This document shows positions 28,846 through 40,056 of a stretch of 64,000 nucleotides of DNA, piece after piece. The translations under genes were made by a program, and so were the position numbers. The stretch's first letter is position 1; the number at the start of each line of letters is the position of its first letter. The DNA comes from Bacteroidota bacterium (GTDB lineage Bacteria; Bacteroidota; Bacteroidia; AKYH767-A; OLB10), in NCBI GenBank assembly GCA_016699635.1, contig CP064983.1, positions 496,001-560,000 of the forward strand. The letters are read 5' to 3'. The notes beneath the pieces are model-generated. The model saw only the letters and a list, made by a program, of their open reading frames with translations. It was not told the origin of the DNA and did no database searches.

Positions 28846-29506
28846 GTGACCGATTTTGTTCCATCACTACGTTTTCATTTTCTTACACCATTTTATGATT
28901 TTCTTTTGGCATATTGCTGCCAGAAAAAAATTACGAAATACCATTATCAGTATCATTGAAACAACAAACAATGATAGTTTAATTGAACTGGGATGCAGCA
29001 CAGGCGGTCTTACCCTACCTATTGCAAAAAGATTCTCCTCTTCACGGATTTACGCAGTAGATATTGATAAAAAAGCACTGTCCATATTAGAGCGAAAACT
29101 GAATAAAGTACCACAACATAAAATTTCGCTGATTAATGCATCTTCTTCTCTTTTGCCATTGGAAAACAAAAGTGTTCCAACTATAATTACAAGCCTGTTG
29201 TTCTGCAATTTACTTCCGGAAGAAAAGCTTAAAACTTTACATGAAATAAAAAGAATTTTAACTGATAACGGGCATTTGATTATTATGGATTGGGGAAAAC
29301 CGAAAACCATTTTTTCAGCAGCTGGTTTTAAGATATTGCAATGGGTTGGTGGCCACAAAACAACTGATGATTTGAAACAAGGGCTTTTTAAAGTATTGGT
29401 GCAAAATCAGGGATTTACCATTACAGAAAAAAAATACATCAATACGGGCTTTGGAACGCTTTACTTTTATGATGCAATGCCTGATTCTCAGAGAAATCTA
29501 CCTTAG
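28846..29506 (+). CDS. Class I SAM-dependent methyltransferase (frame break)
   Basis: About 220-residue methyltransferase. The N-terminus reads from a GTG at 28846 (VTDFVPSLRFHFLTPFYDFL), a typical lead-in for this group, until an A7 run at 924-930 shifts the frame. The rest has SAM motif I LIELGCSTGGLTLPIA, acidic residue in VDIDKKA, and IKRILTDNGHLIIMDWGKPK. It fits the UbiE/MenG-like or small-molecule methyltransferases; substrate unknown. It is in one transcript with fabG (11-bp gap). Whether it tailors the synthase product next door is an open question. Confidence 0.75.
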
Positions 29507-29658
29507 TATTAAATATTCAGAACAGGGAATAATCCTGCTTATTACTGTATTTTAACTCCTAACACTGCTTTTTTACAACCGCATTTTCAAGCTACAATTC
29601 ACAATCTGGTGCATCCACCAAAAACAGATACTTCATAAAGTGAAACTTATTATATTCG

Positions 29659-29685
29659 CTTCCGTACAATATAGTTGTACCGAAG
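29659..29685. repeat. 27-bp near-perfect inverted repeat upstream of the synthase (candidate operator)
   Basis: Arms CTTCCGTACAA and TTGTACCGAAG are inverted with one mismatch in 11 positions around a 5-base TATAG spacer. The right arm contains the TTG of the predicted promoter, so a dimeric regulator bound here would affect transcription of the synthase. No T-run follows, so it is unlikely to be a terminator. The rest of 29507-29719 shows no other feature. Confidence 0.6.
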
Positions 29686-29705
29686 GGCGGCACATAATAG
29701 TTTTT
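29675..29705 (+). promoter_or_regulatory. Putative promoter of the NRPS/PKS gene
   Basis: TTG at 29675-29677, exactly 20 bases, then TAGTTTTT at 29698-29705, a 7 of 8 match to TAnnTTTG. It lies 14 bases before the ATG at 29720 and overlaps the inverted repeat. Confidence 0.55.
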
Positions 29706-29719
29706 AAACCACCAACTTA

Positions 29720-32700
29720 ATGAAATCGCACCATTACAATTTTCCTATAGCACCCTTTAACGAGGATATGCTGCTGATTGATTTTTTTGATATTCATGCC
29801 TCTAAAACACCTGACCAAATTGCCGTATATTTTCATGAGGAGAAATTAACTTACGCACAGCAGAGAAACAAGCCGGAATTCTTGCACAATTTCTGATCAA
29901 CAAAGGTGTAAAACCAGGTGATCTTGTTGGTCTTTGTATTGAACGCAGTTGTAATCTTATTGTTGGTGTATTGGGGATTCTGAAGGCCGGTGCCGGATAT
30001 GTTCCTCTCGACCCTGAATATCCTCAAGAGCGATTGCAATATATGATTGAGACTGCGCAAATGCCACTGCTCATCACCAATAAAAATCTTTCGGAAAAAA
30101 TACCTGCAAGTAAGGCAGAAAAAATTTTAATCGAAGAGATTTTTGAAAAACATTCTTCGCCACTCACTCAAAATATAACGCACTCTCCTACTGACATTGC
30201 CTATGTACTTTTTACCAGTGGATCAACCGGTATGCCTAAGGGTGTTGCCATGCCTCACAGACCTTTGGTTAATCTGATTACATGGCAATTGAAGAATACC
30301 AAGGTTTTGGGCTCAACAAAAACATTACAATTTGCTCCCATAAGTTTTGATGTTTCATTTCAGGAAATTTTTTCTACACTAAGTTGTGGTGGCACCTTGG
30401 TGATGATTGAAGATGAAATGCGATTGAATGCAGTAAATCTTTTAAACTTTGTTGCTGCCGAAAAAATTAATCGTTTGTTTTTACCTTTCATTGCTTTGCA
30501 GCATCTATGCGAAGTAGCTGAAAATTTTGAAGGCGATTTAAGCTGTCTGCAAGAAGTTATTACAGCAGGAGAACAATTACAGTCAACACAGTTTATCAAA
30601 AACTTTTTTAAGAAGAACAAAAATTGCACATTGTGGAATCATTACGGACCAACTGAAGGGCATGTTGTTACTGCATATCAGCTCTCTTCAAATCCTGATG
30701 CTTGGGCTGCACTGCCTTCAATTGGTAAGCCTATAGATAATGCAGAAATTTATATTCTGAACGAAGAAGGAAATGTTGTTGCAGATAATGAAGATGGTGA
30801 ACTTTATATTGGTGGTGTAAGTGTTGCAAAAGGCTATCTTAATCGAGCTGACTTAACACAGGAACGATTTATAGAAAATCCATATAGCAATTCGCAAGGA
30901 AAATATTTCTACAAAACCGGTGATCTTGCTCGTTATATGCCCGATGGCAATATAGAATACCTCGGAAGAATTGATGGTCAGGTGAAAGTGCGTGGCTACA
31001 GAATTGAATTGGGAGAAATTGAATTAACTCTTGATAAACATGCAACAGTAAAACAAGCTGTTGTAATTGCACGAGAAGATGAACCGGGTGATAAACGCTT
31101 AGTTGCATACTGTCTCCCACATGACAATAAGAAAATTTTAGCAGGAGAACTTCGTCAATTCCTGCAAGATAAATTACCTGAATACATGATGCCATCTGCA
31201 TTTGTACAGATAGAAGAATTTCCACGCACACCTTCAGGAAAAATTGACCGCAGAAGTTTACCTGCACCATCTAATAAAAGGCCAGATATAGGCACTGTAT
31301 TTGTTGCTGCAGAAACAGATTTGCAAAAAACTTTTGTCAAGACATGGAGTAAGTTATTAAAGGTTGCTGAGATTGGTATTAATGACAACTTTTTTGATCT
31401 TGGTGGAAACTCACTTCTTGCATTAAAATTTATAGCAGAACTAAGGCAGGAGCATAATTTAGATCTTCCTGTTGTTAAAATGTATCAGCATCCTGATATT
31501 TTTTCTCTGACAAAATTTTTAACTAACGGGTCTGCAACAAAATCATTTTATGAAAATGCACAGGACAGATTCTCTTCAAACATTAAAGGCAAGATTGAAA
31601 CTGTAGAAGATGGCATTGCTGTAATTGGTATGGCAGGGCGTTTTCCCGGTGCAAACAATGTTGATGATTTCTGGAAAAACATTGTTGAAGGCAAAGAGAC
31701 TGTATCTTTTTTCAAAAAACAGGAATTAGATAATGATGTGCCGGAAGAAGATAAAAACGATGAAAATTACGTGGCTGTTCGAGGTATAATTGAGGATGCC
31801 GACAAATTTGATGCTCCGTTTTTTAATATGAATCCGCGACTTGCAGAAGTTACAGATCCGCAACAGCGCATTTTTTTACAGGTGGCATGGGAAGCTATTG
31901 AAAATGCAGGGTATGCTCCTGACAAATATGATGGACTAATAGGAGTTTTTGCCGGAATGGGAAACAACACCTATTTTCCGAATAATGTTTTTCATAATAA
32001 AGAAGCAATTAACCGTGTAGGCTCATTTCAAACAATGACTGCAAATGAAAAAGATTATATTGCTACAAGAATAGCTTATGAGTTTAATACAAAAGGACCG
32101 GCTGTGAGTGTGCATACTGCATGTTCAACATCGCTCACTGCAGTTACACTTGCCTATGAAAGTCTGTTAAACCATGAATGTGATATGGCATTGGCCGGAG
32201 GTGTAGCTATTACAGTCCCTGTAAACAGTGGACATATCTATAATGAAGGTGGGATGTTCAGTAAAGACGGACATACAAGAGCTTTTGATGCAGGTGCCAA
32301 CGGAACTGTATTCAGTGATGGTGCAGGTGCCGTTATCCTGAAAAGATATAAAGATGCCATAAAAGACGGTGACGAGATTTACGCAGTAATTCGTGGTGCT
32401 GCCTTAAATAATGATGGCAGTGAAAAAGCAAGTTTTACTGCACCCAGTGTTGAAGGACAAGCTGCGGTAATTGCAATGGCACAGGCAAAAGCAGGTGTGT
32501 CGCCTGACTCCATTTCATATATTGAAACACATGGTACTGCCACACCACTTGGTGACCCAATAGAAATTGAAGCACTCACTCAGGCATTTAGAAGCAAAAC
32601 TGATAAAAAACAATTTTGTGCCGTTGGCTCAGTAAAAACCAATATCGGACACCTGACACCGGCAGCAGGCGTTGCAGGATTAATTAAAACATGTCTTGCA

Positions 32701-35700
32701 CTAAAAAATAAAATACTACCTGCTTCACTGAATTATTCAAAAGCAAATGCTGCAATAGATTTTAAATCTTCTCCATTCTATGTTAATTCCACCCTAAAAA
32801 AATGGACAACAGAAAATGGTGAGCCTTTGCGTGCAGGCATCAGTTCTTTTGGTGTTGGCGGAACTAACGCTCATGTAGTAGTTGAAGAAGCACCTCAAAA
32901 AGCTGAATCAGGCATTGCCCGAAAAAAACATTTGTTTTTACTTTCAGGAAGAACTAAGGATGTATTGGATTCACAAACAAAAAATCTACAATCGTTTTTA
33001 GAGAAAAATCCGGATGCAAATCTTGCAGATATTGCTTACACTTTACAAACAGGACGAAAATATTTTAATCATCGCAGAATTATTTCAGGTGGTGATGTTC
33101 AAGAGATTGTATCAGCAATACAACAAGCTAATCCAAAGAAAACAGCTGCACGCGAACTGACAACAGGCAATCCTGAAATAATTTTTATGTTTCCCGGACA
33201 AGGTTCACAGTATGTAAACATGGGAAAAAATTTATATGATGATGAAATAGTTTTTAAAGATGCCGTTGACACATGCTGTAACATTTTGCAACCACATTTA
33301 GGTATTGACTTGCGGACAATTCTTTATCCTGAAGATGCTGAAAAAGAAAAAGCAGAAAAGCTTTTGAAAGAAACTATTTATACGCAGCCATCGTTGTTTA
33401 CAATCGGCTATGCATTAGCAAAACTTTGGATGAGTTGGGGTATTCAACCCAAGGGATTTATCGGTCACAGCATTGGAGAATTTGCAGGTGCACATTTTGC
33501 AGGAGTATTTTCTTTAGAAGATGCACTGATGCTTGTTGCCAATCGCGGACGAATGATGCAGGAATTACCACATGGAAGTATGTTAAGTGTTCGTAAGGCT
33601 GCTGCGGAAATTGAAAAGGAGATTGATTCTTCTTGTTCTATTGCTGCAATTAACGGCCCTGCACTTTGCGTAGTTGCCGGCCCTGCTGAAAAAATTGAAG
33701 CACTTCAAAAATCATTAGAAAGTCGCGAAATTACAGCAAAGTTATTAGTGACATCACATGCATTCCATTCGCCAATGATGGAGCCCATGTTGAAACCTTT
33801 TTTAGAGAAAGTAAAATCCGTTAAACTCAATAAACCTGCAATACCATTTGTATCAACAGCCACCTCAAAATGGATTACAGATGCAGAAGCAACCAATCCG
33901 GAATACTGGATGAATCACGTAAGAGCTACTGTACGTTTTGCTGAAGGTATTCAAACTTTGTGGGGTGATAAACCACAACGTGTTTTGTTGGAATGTGGAC
34001 CAAGAAATACTGCTGCAACCTTAGCTAAACAGCAGGCAAAAAGAACCTGCCAAACAAACAGCAATTTCATCGCTGAGTGATTCAGCAGATAATTATGCAG
34101 AATGGGAGCAAATACTCTTTGCCTTAGGTCAACTGTGGATGAGCGGAGTTGCAATTGACTGGCAAAATTTTTATGCACTTGAAAAACGAAATCGCATTGC
34201 ACTACCTACTTACCCTTTTGAAAAAAAGAGATATTGGCTTGACCCAATTAATGTCATTCAAAATATTACACAAGAAAACATTCAACCATCAGTTTCCGGC
34301 TTTGAGTTTCCAATCATTACTCAGCCATCTGTAAACACAACAATTGAAACAACGAACAATACAACAATGAATAGAAAAGATCTTATCACAGCAGAGTTAA
34401 AAACAATTCTTGAAGAATCTTCAGGTATGGAATTGGGCAACGACAGCAGTGCAACCTTCCTTGATTTAGGATTGGATTCACTTTTTCTGACACAGGCTGC
34501 CCTGACCATCAGCAAAAAATATGGAGTAAAAGTTACATTCAGACAACTTAACGAAGAGTTTTCATCACTGCAATCGCTTTCAGCGCATTTAGATGCTAAC
34601 CTACCAGCAGATGCAATGCCTGCAGCTAAATTGGCACCGCAGCAAGCACCGCAGCAAACAAATATTGTCATGCAACAACCGGCAATGCAAACAACAGGCA
34701 TGAACCCCATGCAGATGATGATGATGCAGCAAATGCAAATGATGCAGATGATGATGCAACAGATGAATCAGCCACAACAACAAGTTGCACCTTCTGTTCA
34801 GGCGCATATAGAGAAAGCGGTTGAGATAAAATCGCACACTAAGAAAGAAGATGTAAGCGAAAACGAAAAAGCTGAATTGGCAAAACCATTTGGCGCTATT
34901 GCCAGAATTGAAAAAGGTACATCAAATGACATATCATCTGAGCAGGAAAAATGGTTGAAACAATTTATAGCAGCATACACTGAAAAAACAAAAGCTTCAA
35001 AAAAATATTGTCAGGATTATCGCAGCGTGCTTGCCGACCCACGTGTGGTTACAGGATTTAAACCTGCCTTGAAAGAAATAATTTACCAGGTTGTAGTTAA
35101 TAAATCTAAAGGAGTAAACTTTCACGATATAGACGGCAATGAATATGTAGATGTGTTGAATGGTTTTGGCTCCAACTTTTTTGGTTGGGGAAACGACATG
35201 CTAAAAAATGCATGGAAAAAACAATTGGATGATGGCGTTGAGCTTGGTCCACAGACACCGCTTGCAGGCGAGTGTGCACAATTAATTTGTGAACTCACCG
35301 GATATGACCGTGCAGGTTTTTGCAACACAGGCAGCGAGGCTGTACTCGGTGCTATGAGAATAGCACGTACCGTTACTGGAAGAAATCTTATTATTTGTTT
35401 CAATGGTTCTTATCATGGCATCAATGATGAAGTGATTGTTCGTGGAACAAAAAAACTAAAATCGTTTCCGGCAGCAGCGGGAATTATGCCGGAGTCTGTA
35501 CAAAATATGCTTGTATTAGATTATGGCACAGAAGAGAGTTTGCAGATTATCCGCGAGCGCATGGATGAAATTGCTGCCGTAATGATTGAACCTATTCAAT
35601 CACGCAGAGCAGATTTTCATCCTAAAGAATTTATTCATGAGGTTAGAAAACTAACTAAAGAAAATAATGTGCTGATGATTTTGATGAGGTGATAACAGGA

Positions 35701-36441
35701 TTCAGATTAAGACTTGGCGGTGCGCAGGAATATTATGGTGTTGATGCCGACCTGAGTACTTACGGAAAAGTTATTGGCGGCAATATGCCTGTTGGTGCGA
35801 TTGCAGGTAAGAAACAATACATGGATGCTTTAGATGGTGGATTCTGGCAGTATGGTGATAATTCTATTCCTGAAGTTGGTGTAACCTATTTTGCTGGAAC
35901 ATTTGTACGTCATCCGCTTGCTATGGCAGCAATGAAAGAAGTGTTGTTGCATCTTAAAAAAGAAGGCAAGCCGCTTTATGAAAAGTTGAATGCTAAAACA
36001 CAAAGATTGGTTGACGAAGTAAATGCACACAGTAAAAAATTAGGCTCACCATTTAAGTTGGTAACCTTTGGCTCTTTATTTAAAGGCAAATGGGAAACAG
36101 AGCCTCATTACACTGAATTACTTTTTGCAATGATGCGCTATAAAGGTGTTCACATCATGGATGGCTTTCCATGCTTTTTAACACTTGCTTTTACAGATGC
36201 AGATGTTGACTTTGTTGTTTCTAAATTCAAAGAAAGTTTATCTGAGCTTTGCGAAATCGGATTCATTCCTTCTGATAAAAACAACGAACAATCGAAAATA
36301 AATTCTAACGGACATTTGCAAAATGGCAATGGACAACATCCTCCAATACCGGGCGCTCGTTTAGGAAAAGATGCTAATGGAAAAGATGCCTGGTTTATTG
36401 CCGACCCAGAAAGACCGGGTAAGTTTTTAATGGTGAAGTAA
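29720..36441 (+). CDS. Hybrid NRPS/PKS: A-PCP-KS-AT-ACP-aminotransferase (three frame breaks)
   Basis: About 2,240 residues after correcting breaks near 29858, 34040 and 35680. Adenylation domain (~15-530): FTSGSTGMPKG, NHYGPTEGH, YKTGDLARY, PSGKIDRR; the pocket residues read DVQFIAHVV(K), the proline-type signature. PCP: DLGGNSLLAL (Ser ~562). Ketosynthase (~630-1055): active Cys in HTACSTSLT (~801) plus ETHGTATPLGDP and KTNIGHLTPAAG. AT (~1155-1450): GHSIGEFAGA and HAFH, malonyl type. ACP: LGLDSLFL (~1587). After a Met/Gln-rich linker comes a GSA-type PLP aminotransferase (~1740-2190; SDEVITGF-type motif and Lys in STYGKVIGG, ~2016). The tail IPGARLGKD...PERPGKFLMV normally leads into a condensation domain but here the gene ends. 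No KR, C, TE or PPTase. Role: specialised-metabolite assembly, likely beta-amination of a prolyl-ketide. Confidence 0.88.
34670..34783 (+). repeat. Met/Gln-rich low-complexity linker inside the synthase
   Basis: 38 codons of which 29 are Met or Gln, with Met runs (MQMMMMQQMQMM core) between the second ACP and the aminotransferase. Codons are a mix of atg and caa/cag, so repeat slippage is plausible. It most likely acts as a flexible tether for the ACP. Confidence 0.85.
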
Positions 36442-36517
36442 TATTATTTTGCTTTTAGCAATCCAATAGAAAAACGGTTACTATTGATACTTCTTTAATA
36501 TCAATATGAAATCTAAG

Positions 36518-36589
36518 TGGTCCTGTCGGGAGTCGAACTCGAATCTCAGGTTCCGGAGACCTGCGTACTATCCATTATACTACAGAACC
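36518..36589 (-). tRNA. tRNA-Arg (anticodon CCG)
   Basis: 72-base cloverleaf. Acceptor GGTTCTG / CAGGACC pairs fully (one T-G), D stem GTAT/GTAC, anticodon stem CAGGT/ACCTG with loop CTCCGGA giving anticodon CCG (reads CGG), and a T loop TTCGACT. The T stem has one A-C mismatch (TCGAG/CCCGA). The CCA end is not encoded beyond the discriminator A. It lies 76 bp after the synthase gene and upstream of nothing else on its strand. Confidence 0.93.
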
Positions 36590-36619
36590 ATACAAGGCTG
36601 CAAATGTACAATAATCAAC

Positions 36620-39600
36620 CTATGCCGTTGCCACTGATGGTTTCATCATCTGCCGGAAAACAGCATTAGCTTCATTCACAGTTTCTATCTTGTAAAAGGT
36701 AAGACTAAGTTTACTTTTATCTTCTTTCATGCGGCAGCGCGATGGATTGCTTTTAACAAAATTGATTATCTGCATAAATAAATCACTCTTATACAATCGT
36801 GAATCGGGATTTGAAACTAAATATCCTTTAAGCTGCCCATTCTTTAAAATTAGTTTTTCAAAACCTAATGATTTTGCTTTCCATCGCAGTTTAATAGTTT
36901 CAAACAACTCCATTACTTGCTTTGGTACAGGGCCAAATCTGTCACGAAGCTGACTTTCAAAAGCATTCAGTTTTTCTTCTGTTTCTATATCATCTAACTC
37001 TTTGTAAAGATTCAATCGCTCCACAATATTTTCTACATATTGTGTGGGAATCAAAATTTCAAGGTCAGTTTCAATCTGGCAATCGGCAACAATTGGTTTG
37101 TTATCATCAGCAGGAAATAATTCTTTAAAATCAGACTCGCGCAATTCTATCAACGCTTCGTCTAAAATTTTCTGATACATTTCAAATCCTATTTCAGAAA
37201 TAAAACCACTCTGTTCGCCACCCAGTAAATTTCCTGCACCACGAATATCTAAGTCGCGCAACGCTACCTGAAATCCCATTCCTAAATCGGAATATTCTTC
37301 TATGGCCTGCAGTCGCTGACGTGCCTCTGGTGTTAACACAGTGAGTGGTGGTGCAAGCAGATAACAAAAAGCTTTTTTTATTGCTTCGCCCTACCCTGCC
37401 ACGCATCTGATGCAAATCGCTCAATCCGAAATTTTGTGCCTGATTGATGATAATTGTGTTTGCATTGCTGATATCAATTCCGGATTCGATGATGGTTGTT
37501 GCCACCAAAACATCTGCATCACCTTCAATAAAAGTCATAAGCACTTCTTCAAGCTGACTGCCATCCATCTGTCCGTGCCCTACAACAATTTTTACATCAG
37601 GACAAAGTTTTCTTATCATATCAGAAATATCGTGAATATCCTGAACACGATTGTGCACAAAAAACACCTGACCTCCACGCGATACTTCATACATTATTGC
37701 CTCACGAATAACTTTGTCATTAAATGTATGCAACTCTGTTGTTACAGGATAGCGGTTTGGTGGCGGTGTGTTTATGATTGATAAATCACGAGCACCCATT
37801 AATGAAAACTGAAGTGTTCTTGGAATAGGTGTTGCTGTCAAAGTCAGTGTGTCAACATTTACTTTAAGAGATTTAATTTTCTCTTTACTTGCAACACCAA
37901 ATTTCTGCTCTTCGTCAATAATCAACAACCCAAGATTACTGAATTTTATGTCCTTGCTCAGCAGCCTGTGCGTGCCAATGATGATGTCAATCTTACCTAC
38001 TTCGAGTTTACGTAGTGTTTCATTTTGTTGTGCAGTTGACTTAAAACGGTTGATGTAATCAATAGTACAGGGAAAATCTTTCAACCTTTCGCTAATGGTT
38101 CTGTAATGCTGCATTGCCAATATGGTAGTAGGCACTAAAATGGCAACCTGTTTACTATCGTTTACGGCTTTAAAAGCTGCACGAATGGCTATCTCTGTTT
38201 TTCCAAATCCAACATCACCACAAATTAATCTGTCCATTGGCGATGCGCTTTCCATATCCTTTTTTACATCACGTGTTGCTTTTATCTGATCGGGCGTATC
38301 TTCATAGATAAAACTTGCCTCTAATTCTGTTTGCAGATAATTATCGGGAGTGTATGCAAAGCCTTCCTGTGCTTTTCGCTTGGCATATAGTGCTATCAGA
38401 TCGCGCGCAATATCTTTTACCTTCTTTTTTGTTTTTTGCTTGAGCGATGCCCATGATGTGCTACCCAACTTATTGAGCGATGGTGCAGTGCCTTCTTTAC
38501 CTGTGTAGCGGGCTATGCGATGCAGGCTGTGAATACTTACATAAAGAATATCGTTGTCTTTATACACCAATCTGATTGCCTCTTGCTGACGACCTTCTAT
38601 ATTTAGTTTTTCCAATCCACCAAAACGACCTACACCATGATCAATATGTGTTACATAATCACCAGGCTTGAGGCTGTACAATTCTTTAATGGAAATGGCT
38701 TCGTTTCGGCTGTAATTCTTACGTAGTTTAAAACGATGATAGCGATCAAAAATCTGATGATCCGTGAATACAGAAACTTTAAGATCTAAATCAGTAAAAC
38801 CTTTGTACAATGAAGTATAAACAGGGCTAAATTGTATATCGTCACGCTGAACTTCTTTTTTAAAACTTAAATCATCAAAAATGGCATAGATGCGTTCAAC
38901 CTGTTTGGCAGAATCAGAAAAAATGTATGACTTAAAATGCTTATCACTATTTTCTTTTAAATGACCGGCAAGTAAATTGAAGTTTTTATTGAACTGTGGT
39001 TGTGGCTGTATATTGAATTTTATTCCGACTACATTTTCATAAAAAGATTTCAAACCAAACTCTACCTGTCTGAAAGTTGACAGAACAGATTTAATCTCCT
39101 CGATAGAATCATAAACAATTCTTGGATTATCACTCTTTCTTCCTCATCATTCTCAGAAGTCTGATTTTTAAGCACTGTTAAATTATCATCAAGATAGTTT
39201 AATGAATAAGAAAGATCGCGTGTCCAGATTAAAGTATTTTCAGGAAGAAATTTAAAAAACGATTCTGTCACATTCTGCTGCATTTCTGTCTGAATGTTTG
39301 GAATGATGGTAACAAAGTGCAGATTTTTTTCAGACAATTGTGTCACCGGATCGAATGAGCGAATAGATTCAATTTTATTTCCATCAAACTCTAATCTGAA
39401 AGGCAGTTCATAGGCATAAGAATAAACATCAACAATACCGCCTCTGATGGCAAACTGCCCGGGTTCAAAAACAAAATCAGTTCTTTGAAAATTATTCTCT
39501 GTCAGAAAATCATTTACAAAATCAATGCTCAGTTGCTCATTCACACGCGCTTCAATAGTATTTTTTTCGAGTGCATGTCGTGTTACAACATTTTCTGCAA

Positions 39601-39986
39601 CAGCTTCGGCATACGATACAACAATAAATGACTGACTGTGTTTATTAATGTGACTAAGCACCTCCGTACGCATTTGAATAGATGCATTTTCATGTGCATT
39701 GAGTTTAAAAGGTTTTCTGTAGGATGAAGGAAAGAAAAAAACTTTCTGCTCAGGGTTAAGGTTTTCTAAATCGTTAAGAAAATAAGCAGCCTCTTCTCTG
39801 TCGGGTAAAATAAAAAGCATGGGAGCAGGTTCATGCTCAAATGTTGCAGTTGCAATAAATGATGAGGCAGAACCGGCAGTATTTTGAAGATGTGTTTTTG
39901 AAGCTTGCTTACTTATTTGCAAAAAAGAGTTCCTGTACAGCAGGGTGTGCTATATATTTTTCTTTTAAATCTTTAAGTAAATCCAT
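36620..39986 (-). CDS. mfd: Transcription-repair coupling factor (three frame breaks)
   Basis: About 1,120 residues. Mfd displaces RNA polymerase stalled at DNA lesions and recruits UvrA. The N-terminal UvrB-like module reads from an ATG at 39986 (MDLLKDLKEKYIAHPAVQEL). Next come the RNAP-interaction domain (GDYVTHIDHGVGRFGGLEKL), helicase motifs (ICGDVGFGKTEIAIRAAF, IIDEEQKFGV, LTATPIPRTLQFSL, GVGRSN-type motif VI QMRGRVGRS) and the C-terminal TRCF domain (DLGMGFQVALRDLDIRGAGN). Breaks lie in the A6 run at 39921-39926, near 39118, and in the T7 run at 37373-37379. All conserved blocks survive, so sequence error is the likely cause. Confidence 0.92.
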
Positions 39987-40005
39987 TTGTAAAAAAAACG
40001 GAATG

Positions 40006-40013
40006 CAAAATTA
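40006..40013 (-). promoter_or_regulatory. -7 box for mfd
   Basis: On the minus strand TAATTTTG, matching TAnnTTTG, 20 bases before the mfd start at 39986. It supports that start. No TTG at proper spacing. Confidence 0.45.
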
Positions 40014-40056
40014 ACTAAAAGTTTGAGCTTAATTTTAAATTGAACGCTTAAAAATT

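Noticed and set aside
29850..29990. A real deletion inside the A domain
   Set aside because: Reading AEKQAGILAQFLINKGV in the shifted frame restores full spacing with a single missing base near 29858, so no residues are lost.
30360..31388. Minus-strand open frames across the synthase
   Set aside because: They are opposite a well-conserved adenylation domain and have low-complexity, shadow-like composition.
36442..36619. Genomic island end at the tRNA
   Set aside because: No integrase, direct repeat or composition shift is visible within the window.
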